Of a stretch of 10,214 nucleotides of DNA, positions 1 through 6,125 are shown piece by piece (position 1 is the stretch's first letter; each line of letters begins with the position of its first letter). The position numbers and the translations under genes are program-made. Under the pieces are notes generated by a model, which searched no databases, had not been told where the DNA came from, and saw nothing but the letters and a program-made list of their open reading frames with translations. The stretch is from Umezawaea sp039922235 (lineage in GTDB: Bacteria; Actinomycetota; Actinomycetes; Mycobacteriales; Pseudonocardiaceae), in assembly GCA_039922235.1 (NCBI GenBank), contig JBDSAJ010000938.1:1-10214 (forward strand). Direction: 5' to 3'.

Positions 1-1838
1 GCAAGGTCGACGTGCGCAACGACCGCGGCAGGGCCCGTGTCTCGGTGGACGTGTCCGGCTACTTCGTCGGCGGGGTGAAGGTCACCGCCGCGGAGGCGGG
101 CAACTGCGTGACCGCGAAGGACGCGCCGGGGTTCGCGAGCGCGTTCGACGGCCGCGTCGAGTCCGACGTCGAGGGCTGGCGGTCAACGGGCCCCAATCGG
201 ATCAAGGCCGAGGGCTGCGAACTGGTCACGGACACCGGCACCGACGTGAGCTGGTACACCGCTCACACCTACCAGAACAACTACACGCTGAAGATCGACT
301 GGAAGGCCACCTCGGACACCTCCGACTCGGGTGTGTTCGTCCTCTTCCCCAACCCCGGCGACGATCAGAGCAAGCCGGCCACCGCGGGGTACGAGATCCA
401 GATCGGGCCCAAGAACGCCACGAGCACGCTGCAGACGGGTGGAATGGTCGGGCTGCGCCCGCCGACCACCACCGCCCCCGTCAAACCGACGGGGGAGTGG
501 AACACCTACGAGATCACCGTCCGGTGGAACACGGCCGTGGTGCTGCTCAACGGGCAGAAGGTCAACGAGTACACCTCGGCCGACGGGTCGGCGGTGGCCC
601 GCGACACCTACTTCGGCCTCCAGAACAGCGGCGCCAACAGCCCCGTGAAGTTCCGGAACATCCGGGTCAAGCGGGACACTCCCGTGCGGTCCGGCGGGTT
701 CGTCGGGGTGAACGACCGCTGCCTGGACGTGCTCGACGGCAACCCGTTCCAGAGCGTCATCCGGATGTCGACCTGCACCGGCGGGTTCGCCCAGGTGTGG
801 ACGGAGACGGGCGACGGGACGATCCGCGCGGGCGGGCGCTGCCTGACGGCCAAGGACGCGGGCGTCGCCAACGGCACGAGCGCCGTGCTGGGCGGCTGCG
901 AGGGCAACATCTCCCAGGATTGGTTGCAGAGGCAGGACGGCAGGCTGATCAACACCCTGTCCGGTCGCTGCCTGACACCGGTCTCCGGTGACCAGGGCGC
1001 GGCGCTGCAACTCCAGGACTGCAACCTGCAGCGCACCGAGCAGGTGTGGCGCCTCCCGGACCAGCGGGGCGTCACGGGCAAGCTCGTCGGCCCCGGTGGC
1101 CACTGCCTGGACGTGTTCGGCTCCAACCCGCTGAACACCGTCGTCGGCCTGGACACCTGCACCGGCAACGTCGCGCAGACCTGGTCGGCGGTCGGCGACG
1201 GCACGCTGCGCGGCGAGGGCAAGTGCCTCGACGTGCAGAACGCGGGCGTCGCCGAGGGCACGAGCGTGATCCTCTGGGAGTGCAACGGGAACCAGGCCCA
1301 GCAGTGGGTCGAGCAGGCCGACGGCACGCTGGTGAACCCGGTCTCCGGCCGGTGCCTCACCTCCTCGTCGAGCACTCCCGGCGCGCTGCCATCCATCAGC
1401 ACCTGCGTTGCGTCGGACCGGCAGGTCTGGCGGATGACCGCCGAGACGGTGGTGAGGGGCAACCTGGTGGGCATCGGCGCCAATTGCATCGACGTCGCGG
1501 GCAACGACCCCGGCAACGCGTCGAAGGTGTGGGCGTGGGACTGCTACGGCCCTGGGGGCCAGATGTGGTACGGGCTCGGCGACGGCACGCTCCGCGCGTT
1601 CGGCAAGTGCCTGGACGTCACGGGCACGGCCAACTTCGCCGATGTCGTCGTCGCGGCCTGCGTCGGCGGTGAGAGCCAGCAGTGGACCGCCCGGTACAAC
1701 GGGACGATCGTGAACGCGCTGGCGAACCGCTGCGTCGACGACTACTTCAACCGCACCGACAACGGCACGGCGATCATCCTCCACGACTGCCACGCCGGGG
1801 CCAACCAGCGCTGGTCCACGCCGATCGCGGCGAGCTAG
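1..1838 (+). CDS. Secreted carbohydrate-binding protein, 3' part: DUF1080-like domain plus three ricin-type beta-trefoil lectin domains
   Basis: The gene is cut by the left edge. The frame is open from base 3 (reads KVDVRND...), so the GTG at 12 is an internal codon and not the start. Counting from that GTG as residue 1, residues 1-18 end in VSVDVSGYF, the closing strand of a repeat module common in actinobacterial exported cell-surface proteins. Residues about 43-220 resemble DUF1080/3-keto-disaccharide hydrolase-type concanavalin folds (FDG start, GYEIQIG at 126-132, EWNTYEITV, LNGQKV). Three beta-trefoils follow at about 228-348, 354-475 and 482-603. Each has three QxW repeats (W263, W304, W346; W391, W432, W473; W519, W558, W601) and repeated CLDV/CLT motifs with paired cysteines expected to form disulfides. 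The likely role is extracellular binding, and perhaps processing, of galactose- or xylose-containing polysaccharide. I see no catalytic site I can vouch for. The signal peptide must lie upstream of the window. The gene appears transcriptionally separate from the helicase, because a hairpin follows its stop. Confidence 0.88.
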   Translation, partial: KVDVRNDRGRARVSVDVSGYFVGGVKVTAAEAGNCVTAKDAPGFASAFDGRVESDVEGWRSTGPNRIKAEGCELVTDTGTDVSWYTAHTYQNNYTLKIDWKATSDTSDSGVFVLFPNPGDDQSKPATAGYEIQIGPKNATSTLQTGGMVGLRPPTTTAPVKPTGEWNTYEITVRWNTAVVLLNGQKVNEYTSADGSAVARDTYFGLQNSGANSPVKFRNIRVKRDTPVRSGGFVGVNDRCLDVLDGNPFQSVIRMSTCTGGFAQVWTETGDGTIRAGGRCLTAKDAGVANGTSAVLGGCEGNISQDWLQRQDGRLINTLSGRCLTPVSGDQGAALQLQDCNLQRTEQVWRLPDQRGVTGKLVGPGGHCLDVFGSNPLNTVVGLDTCTGNVAQTWSAVGDGTLRGEGKCLDVQNAGVAEGTSVILWECNGNQAQQWVEQADGTLVNPVSGRCLTSSSSTPGALPSISTCVASDRQVWRMTAETVVRGNLVGIGANCIDVAGNDPGNASKVWAWDCYGPGGQMWYGLGDGTLRAFGKCLDVTGTANFADVVVAACVGGESQQWTARYNGTIVNALANRCVDDYFNRTDNGTAIILHDCHAGANQRWSTPIAAS

Positions 1839-1851
1839 CACCACTGCGGGA

Positions 1852-1885
1852 AACGCCCTGCTCGCCCTCGGGTGAGCAGGGCGTT
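1852..1885 (+). terminator. Perfect 12-bp hairpin after the lectin gene
   Basis: AACGCCCTGCTC (1852-1863) and GAGCAGGGCGTT (1874-1885) pair perfectly around a 10-nt loop, 13 nt after the stop codon. There is no long T-run behind it, which is usual for high-GC actinomycetes. It most likely terminates or protects the 3' end of the lectin transcript and insulates the helicase gene. Confidence 0.8.
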
Positions 1886-1917
1886 CGCGTGTCCGGGACC
1901 GGTGCGGAAGTCGTGCT

Positions 1918-1932
1918 CCGGACGGTGTCCGG
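1918..1932. repeat. 15-bp inverted repeat upstream of the helicase gene
   Basis: CCGGAC (1918-1923) and GTCCGG (1927-1932) form a perfect inverted repeat around GGT. It lies about 45 bp upstream of a -10-like TAGGGT. It could be a protein-binding site for helicase control or a chance palindrome in GC-rich sequence. I know of no matching operator. Confidence 0.3.
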
Positions 1933-1977
1933 CGAACGAACGCGGCGTCGGTGTCGGCCGGACCCGCCGTGAGCGGG

Positions 1978-1983
1978 TAGGGT
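1978..1983 (+). promoter_or_regulatory. Possible -10 element (TAGGGT) for the helicase gene
   Basis: TAGGGT fits the actinobacterial principal-sigma -10 pattern TANNNT and lies about 110 bp before the helicase start, in the only gap upstream of that gene. No good TTGACA-like -35 hexamer is found 16-19 bp upstream, so the assignment rests on the -10 alone. Initiation here would give a leader of roughly 100 nt. Confidence 0.3.
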
Positions 1984-2091
1984 GAAGTCCGCCCTCACCG
2001 GGCTCCTGGCAGCGTTGCGGGACCACACCGGCCTGAGGGCATTCGACTGTCACAGCACATCTTTGACCTGCGCTGAAGGAGCGATGAGTTC

Positions 2092-3825
2092 GTGGCACAG
2101 CCCGACACGCAGGTTGTTGAGTCCCCGGCCGCCCAGCGCCCGCTCCGCGCGTGGCAGCGCCGGGCGCTGATGAAGTACCTGGCCGCGAAGCCGAAGGACT
2201 TCCTCGCCGTGGCCACGCCCGGCGCGGGCAAGACGACGTTCGGGCTGCGGGTCGCCGCAGAGCTGCTGGCCGACCGGACGATCGAGTCGATCACGATCGT
2301 CGCGCCGACCGAGCACCTGAAGCACCAGTGGGCGCAGGCCGCGGCCGCGGTGGGCATCGCGATCGACTCGAACTTCCGCAACACCAACGCCGTCACCTCC
2401 CGCGACTACCACGGGGTCGCGGTGACGTACGCGCAGGTCGCGGCGCACCCGACGCTGCACCGGGTGCGCACCGAGAACCGCAAGACGCTGGTGATGCTGG
2501 ACGAGGTCCACCACGGCGGCGACGCGAAGTCCTGGGGCGACGCGATCCGCGAGGCGTTCACCCCCGCCGTGCGGCGGCTGTCGCTGACCGGGACGCCGTT
2601 CCGCAGCGACGACTCGCCGATCCCGTTCATCTCCTACGCGCCGGGCGGCGACGGCCTGATGCGCAGCCAGCCCGACCACTCCTACGGGTACGCCGACGCG
2701 CTGCGCGACGGCGTGGTCCGGCCGGTGATCTTCCTGGCGTACTCCGGCGAGGCGAGCTGGCGGACCAGCGCGGGCGAGGAGTTCACCGCCCGGCTCGGCG
2801 AGCCGCTGACCAGCGAGCAGACCGCGCGGGCGTGGCGCACCGCGCTGGACCCGGCGGGTGACTGGATCAAGTCGGTGATCATGTCGGCCGACATGCGGCT
2901 GACCCAGCTGCGCAACGGCGGGATGCCGGACGCGGGCGCGATGATCATCGCCACGGACCAGATCACCGCGAAGGCGTACGCGGAGGTCCTGCTCCGGGTC
3001 ACCGGCCACACCGCGACGGTCGTGCTGTCGGACGACCCCAAGGCGTCCGGGCGCATCGCGGAGTTCTCGCAGACGACCGAGCGCTGGCTGATCGCCGTCC
3101 GGATGGTGTCCGAGGGCGTCGACGTGCCGCGGCTCGCCGTCGGCGTGTACGCGACCAGCTCGTCCACCCCGCTGTTCTTCGCGCAGGCCATCGGCCGGTT
3201 CGTGCGCCAGCGCGCGAAGGGCGAGACGGCCAGCGTGTTCCTGCCGAGCGTCCCGGTGCTGCTGGGGCTCGCCAGCGAGCTGGAGCAGCAGCGCGACCAC
3301 GTCCTCGGCAAGCCGCACCGCGAGAAGGACGGCTGGGACGACGAGCTGCTGGCCGACGCGAACCGGACCAAGGACGAGGAGGGCGAGGAGGAGAAGGCGT
3401 TCACCTCGCTGGGCGCCTCGGCCGAGCTGGACCAGGTCATCTACGACGGGTCCTCGTTCGGCACGGCCGCGTTCCACGGCAGCGACGACGAGCAGGAGTA
3501 CCTCGGCCTGCCGGGGCTGCTCGAACCCGACCAGGTGCGCGCGCTGCTGCGGCAGCGCCAGGAGCACCAGCTGGTCGAGGTCGCCAAGCGCAAGGCCGCC
3601 GAGCCCGCGCCGCCGCCGCGCGCCGCGCGTCCCCAGGGCGTGCAGGAGGCGTTGGCCGCGTTGCGCAAGGAGCTGAACACGCTCGTGGCGATGCACCACC
3701 ACCGGACCAAGAAGCCGCACGGCAAGATCCACAACGCCCTGCGCGAGCACTGCGGTGGGCCGCCCACCGCCATGGCGACGATCGAGCAGCTCGAAGAGCG
3801 CATCGCCACCCTGCGGTCCTGGTAG
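2092..3825 (+). CDS. DExH-box superfamily 2 helicase with charged C-terminal extension
   Basis: This 577-residue cytoplasmic protein has the full SF2 motif set in order: an aromatic/Q-rich entry (RAWQRRAL, 19-26), Walker A ATPGAGKTT (41-49), motif Ia IVAPTEHLKHQW (69-80), motif II DEVHH (137-141), motif III SLTGTPFR (164-171), motif V SEGVDVPRL (340-348) and motif VI QAIGRFVRQ (365-373). It should therefore be an ATP-dependent nucleic-acid translocase or helicase of the ResIII-like DExH type. Residues about 400-577 match no domain I know: an acidic run (DEEGEEEK, 428-435), a proline/alanine-rich linker (503-514) and a basic, histidine-rich tail (MHHHRTKK, 534-541). The start is the GTG at 2092, because GAAGGAG (2075-2081) sits 10 nt upstream; the ATG at 2084 is in another frame. 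No nuclease or methyltransferase gene adjoins it, so a restriction role is not supported. Its exact substrate cannot be read from the sequence. A housekeeping role in RNA or DNA metabolism is inference. Confidence 0.92.
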   Translation: MAQPDTQVVESPAAQRPLRAWQRRALMKYLAAKPKDFLAVATPGAGKTTFGLRVAAELLADRTIESITIVAPTEHLKHQWAQAAAAVGIAIDSNFRNTNAVTSRDYHGVAVTYAQVAAHPTLHRVRTENRKTLVMLDEVHHGGDAKSWGDAIREAFTPAVRRLSLTGTPFRSDDSPIPFISYAPGGDGLMRSQPDHSYGYADALRDGVVRPVIFLAYSGEASWRTSAGEEFTARLGEPLTSEQTARAWRTALDPAGDWIKSVIMSADMRLTQLRNGGMPDAGAMIIATDQITAKAYAEVLLRVTGHTATVVLSDDPKASGRIAEFSQTTERWLIAVRMVSEGVDVPRLAVGVYATSSSTPLFFAQAIGRFVRQRAKGETASVFLPSVPVLLGLASELEQQRDHVLGKPHREKDGWDDELLADANRTKDEEGEEEKAFTSLGASAELDQVIYDGSSFGTAAFHGSDDEQEYLGLPGLLEPDQVRALLRQRQEHQLVEVAKRKAAEPAPPPRAARPQGVQEALAALRKELNTLVAMHHHRTKKPHGKIHNALREHCGGPPTAMATIEQLEERIATLRSW

Positions 3826-3925
3826 CGCCTGCCCGTTCACGGCTGTGCGCGCCGGACCACCGCACGTTTCGCTCTGTCACGCGCCGGAACCAATTGAGAC
3901 GCTGGGCACACTCGGCAGCCGATCA

Positions 3926-3969
3926 ATGTGACTGACCGTGGTCGCGGCATGCATTTGCCGTAGTCACAT
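3926..3969. repeat. Nested inverted repeats in the helicase-xylF gap
   Basis: ATGTGACT (3926-3933) is the exact inverse of AGTCACAT (3962-3969). Inside them CGGCA (3945-3949) pairs with TGCCG (3956-3960), leaving 11 unpaired bases on one side and one on the other. It could terminate the helicase transcript or serve as a regulator site upstream of xylF. There is no T-run. The TGTGA and TCACA halves are too far apart for a standard Crp/GlxR site. Confidence 0.4.
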
Positions 3970-4016
3970 GTCGACTCGGTTACCTCTCCGTTGCAGCATC
4001 GTGCCCTCTTTATCGA

Positions 4017-4056
4017 TACAGTGTGGTTCCGGTCACCCTGCCCAAGGGCATACGTT
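4017..4056 (+). promoter_or_regulatory. Candidate xylF promoter region
   Basis: Two TANNNT hexamers, TACAGT (4017-4022) and TACGTT (4051-4056), could act as the -10 of the operon. The second overlaps the palindrome at 4054-4068, as expected for repressor control, and has TTCCGG (4027-4032) 18 bp upstream. TTGCAG (3991-3996) lies upstream of the first, but its spacing is too long (20 bp). Neither pair is a strong match, so only the region is offered, not a transcription start. Confidence 0.25.
4039..4050. repeat. Short inverted repeat TGCCC-AA-GGGCA
   Basis: TGCCC (4039-4043) is followed after AA by its inverse GGGCA (4046-4050). The same TGCCC/GGGCA pair recurs at 4075-4079 and 4087-4091, so these four segments could pair in two mutually exclusive ways if all of them are transcribed. 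Confidence 0.35.
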
Positions 4057-4068
4057 GTGCGCCACAAC
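4054..4068. promoter_or_regulatory. Candidate operator for the ROK repressor
   Basis: GTTGTG-CGC-CACAAC is a perfect 15-bp inverted repeat, 34 bp before the xylF Shine-Dalgarno sequence. ROK-family sugar repressors are dimers that bind such palindromes in the promoters of their transport operons, and the ends (GTTG...CAAC) resemble the GTTTG...CAAAC ends of Firmicutes XylR operators. The ROK gene is the last gene of the same operon, so autoregulation through this site is the simplest reading. Binding is inferred, not shown. Confidence 0.45.
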
Positions 4069-4073
4069 ATTTT

Positions 4074-4092
4074 CTGCCCGGCCCTCGGGCAG
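4074..4092 (+). promoter_or_regulatory. Leader hairpin just upstream of the xylF ribosome binding site
   Basis: CTGCCCG (4074-4080) and CGGGCAG (4086-4092) form a perfect 7-bp GC-rich stem with loop GCCCT. The hairpin ends 9 nt before the Shine-Dalgarno AAAGGG (4102-4107). It probably lies in the 5' untranslated leader and could stabilise the mRNA or influence initiation. As DNA it could instead be a second protein site beside the 4054-4068 palindrome. Confidence 0.45.
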
Positions 4093-4114
4093 TGCAGTCT
4101 GAAAGGGATGGCGG

Positions 4115-5239
4115 ATGCGCAGCAAGAGCCTCGCCCTCATCGCCGTAGGCACCGGCCTTGCCGTGGCCATGACGGCGTGCGGTGCCAACAGCTCGACCGG
4201 TGGGGGCACCTCCACCGGCACCAGTGACGCAGGCGCGGCAGGCGGCACGAAGGTCGGTGTGATCCTTCCGGAAACCGCCTCTTCCGCCCGCTGGGAGAGC
4301 TTCGACAAGCCCCTCCTCGCCGCGGCGCTCAAGGCCGAAGGCCTGGACGCGGACATCCAGAACGCACAGGGTGACAACCAGAAGTTCAACACCCTGGCCG
4401 AAGGCATGATCAACTCGGGTGTCAAGGTCCTGATCATCGCGTCCCCGGACTCCTCCGTGGGTGCATCGGTGGCAGCCAAGGCCGATGCCCAGGGCATTCC
4501 GGTCATCGACTACGACCGCCTGAACCTCGGCGGCTCGTCGAAGTACTACGTGTCGTTCGACAACGTGAAGGTCGGCGAGCTCCAGGGCCAGGGCCTCGCG
4601 GCGGCGCTGAAGGACAAGAAGGGCGCCGAGGTCATCCAGATCGAGGGCGCCCCGACCGACAACAACGCCACGCTGTTCGCCCGCGGCCAGGAGAACATCC
4701 TCAAGCCGCTCTACACCTCCGGTGACCTGAAGCTCGTCCAGTCCCAGGCGATCGAGAAGTGGGACCCGGTCATCGGCGGCACCACGTTCGAGCAGCTCCT
4801 GACCGGCAACGGCCAGAAGGTGGACGGCGTCGTCGCCGCCAACGACGGCCTCGCGGGCGCGGTCATCACCGTCCTGAAGAAGTTCGGCCTCAACGGCAAG
4901 GTGCCGGTCACCGGCCAGGACGCCACCCCGGACGGCCTCCAGGCCATCCTCCGCGGCGACCAGTACATGACCGTCTTCAAGCCGATCAAGCTGCAGGCTG
5001 AGGCGACCGCCAAGCTGGCCGGTCTCCTGGCCAAGGGCGACACCGCGGGAGCGGACAAGATCGCGACCAAGACCGAGAAGGACACCGTCAACAACCGCGA
5101 CGTCAAGTCGGTGCTCCTGGACGCCCAGCTGATCACCAAGGACAAGGTCAAGTCCGTGATCGACGCGGGTGCCGTCAAGGCTTCCGAGGTCTGCGTCGCC
5201 GACGTGGCCGCCGCCTGCACCGAGCTCGGCATCAAGTAG
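4115..5239 (+). CDS. xylF: Xylose-type ABC transporter substrate-binding lipoprotein
   Basis: This 374-residue lipoprotein captures the sugar outside the membrane and hands it to XylH. The N-terminus is a lipoprotein signal peptide (basic MRSK, hydrophobic 6-19) with lipobox MTAC, so Cys22 is the predicted lipidation site, followed by a Ser/Thr/Gly linker to about residue 45. The mature part aligns by eye with Escherichia coli XylF block by block: SARWESFDK (57-65), DYDRLNL (132-138), YYVSFDNVKVGELQ (144-157), GAPTDNNATLFARGQ (178-192), VVAANDGLAGA (239-249), VTGQDATPDGL (265-275) and TVFKPIKL (286-293). Two cysteines near the C-terminus (360, 368) may form a disulfide. The ATG at 4115 is supported by AAAGGG at 4102-4107; the ATG at 4108 is out of frame. 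It opens the operon and is followed by a strong hairpin. Xylose is the best ligand guess, but another aldopentose is possible. Confidence 0.93.
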   Translation: MRSKSLALIAVGTGLAVAMTACGANSSTGGGTSTGTSDAGAAGGTKVGVILPETASSARWESFDKPLLAAALKAEGLDADIQNAQGDNQKFNTLAEGMINSGVKVLIIASPDSSVGASVAAKADAQGIPVIDYDRLNLGGSSKYYVSFDNVKVGELQGQGLAAALKDKKGAEVIQIEGAPTDNNATLFARGQENILKPLYTSGDLKLVQSQAIEKWDPVIGGTTFEQLLTGNGQKVDGVVAANDGLAGAVITVLKKFGLNGKVPVTGQDATPDGLQAILRGDQYMTVFKPIKLQAEATAKLAGLLAKGDTAGADKIATKTEKDTVNNRDVKSVLLDAQLITKDKVKSVIDAGAVKASEVCVADVAAACTELGIK

Positions 5240-5259
5240 TCAACTGCTCCACCGCAACC

Positions 5260-5300
5260 GCCGCGGCGGGTGCCAGCCCCCGACTGGCGCCCGCCGCGGT
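5260..5300 (+). terminator. Intercistronic stem-loop between xylF and xylG
   Basis: Bases 5261-5276 pair with 5284-5299: 15 Watson-Crick pairs and one U-G wobble (5271 with 5289), plus a possible extra G-U pair (5260 with 5300), around a 7-nt loop. It begins 21 nt after the xylF stop and ends 35 nt before the xylG start. Such structures behind the binding-protein gene of ABC operons act as partial terminators or 3' stabilisers, so that binding protein exceeds ATPase and permease. No T-run follows directly, which suggests partial readthrough. Confidence 0.75.
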
Positions 5301-5334
5301 TTCCGCCGCAAGACCCCATTTTTGGAGGACAGCC

Positions 5335-6108
5335 GTGAGCGAGCCGATTCTCGAGCTGCGCGGCATCAACAAGAGTTTCGGACCAGTGCACGTGCTGCAC
5401 GACGTCGACTTCACCGTGCGGGCCGGAGAGGTCACCGCACTCGTCGGTGACAACGGCGCGGGCAAATCCACCATGGTCAAGTCCATCGCGGGCATCCACG
5501 CGATCGACTCGGGCGAAGTGCTGTTCGAAGGTCAGCCGGTCCACATCCACAGCCCCCGCGAGGCGGCCGAGTACGGCATCGAGGTCGTCTACCAGGACCT
5601 CGCGCTGTGCGAGAACCTGGACATCGTCCAGAACATGTTCCTCGGTCGTGAACGGGGCAAGTACGGGCTGCTCGACGAGAGCGACATGGAGCAGGCGGCG
5701 CGCAAGACGCTCGCCTCGCTGTCCGTGCGCACCGTGAAGTCCGTCCGCACGCCCGTCGCCTCGCTCTCCGGTGGTCAACGGCAGACCGTGGCGATCGCCA
5801 AGTCCGTGCTCTGGGACAGCAAGATCGTGCTCCTCGACGAGCCGACCGCGGCACTCGGCGTGGCGCAGACCCGCCAGGTGCTCGACCTCGTTCGCAGGCT
5901 CGCGGAACAGGGCCTCGGCGTGGTGCTCATCAGCCACAACATGAACGACGTCTTCGAGGTGTCCGACCGCATCGCCTGCCTGTACCTGGGGCGGATGGCG
6001 GCTCAGCTGCCGACCAAGGACGTCACCCACGGACAGGTGGTCGAGCTGATCACCGCTGGTCGCTCCGGCGACCTGGGCATCGCCCGCCCGGAAACCGCGA
6101 CCATCTGA
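5335..6108 (+). CDS. xylG: Sugar ABC transporter ATP-binding protein, single nucleotide-binding domain
   Basis: This 257-residue cytoplasmic ATPase energises sugar uptake by docking on XylH. It carries Walker A GDNGAGKST (38-46), Q-loop YQD (86-88), signature LSGGQ (144-148), Walker B IVLLDEP (164-170) and the switch histidine in ISHN (199-202). The segment 80-105 (YGIEVVYQDLALCENLDIVQN region) is typical of the monosaccharide (CUT2) class. The E. coli XylG, RbsA and AraG proteins fuse two such domains (about 500 residues); this one has one domain, as in many actinobacterial and FrcA-type systems, and must work as a homodimer. The GTG start has a strong GGAGG (5324-5328) 6 nt upstream. The stop TGA (6106-6108) overlaps an ATG at 6108, so translation is coupled to the permease gene. 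Confidence 0.93.
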   Translation: MSEPILELRGINKSFGPVHVLHDVDFTVRAGEVTALVGDNGAGKSTMVKSIAGIHAIDSGEVLFEGQPVHIHSPREAAEYGIEVVYQDLALCENLDIVQNMFLGRERGKYGLLDESDMEQAARKTLASLSVRTVKSVRTPVASLSGGQRQTVAIAKSVLWDSKIVLLDEPTAALGVAQTRQVLDLVRRLAEQGLGVVLISHNMNDVFEVSDRIACLYLGRMAAQLPTKDVTHGQVVELITAGRSGDLGIARPETATI

Positions 6109-6125
6109 TGCCTGAGGACCTGAGC

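Noticed and set aside
183..1844. 553-codon open frame antisense to the lectin gene, and a similar one at 6003-7565 antisense to xylH
   Set aside because: Both mirror well-supported genes and have biased, motif-free compositions (Ala/Val/Asp/Arg/His repeats), so they are GC-driven artefacts.
2084..2170. ATG at 2084 as the helicase start
   Set aside because: It is out of frame with the helicase and opens only a short meaningless frame; the GTG at 2092 has the proper ribosome binding site spacing.
2050..3840. 596-codon open frame antisense to the helicase
   Set aside because: It lies wholly opposite a gene with complete helicase motifs. Its translation is rich in Arg, Gly, Leu and Val without recognisable motifs, typical of the complementary strand of high-GC genes.
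3927..3968. TGTGA...TCACA as a Crp/GlxR binding site
   Set aside because: The half-sites are 32 bp apart, whereas the Crp-type consensus needs 6 bp between them.
4011..4018. TATCGATA palindrome as an operator or -10 box
   Set aside because: An 8-bp palindrome alone is weak evidence, and as a -10 hexamer its distance to the nearest TTG-type -35 (14 bp) is too short.
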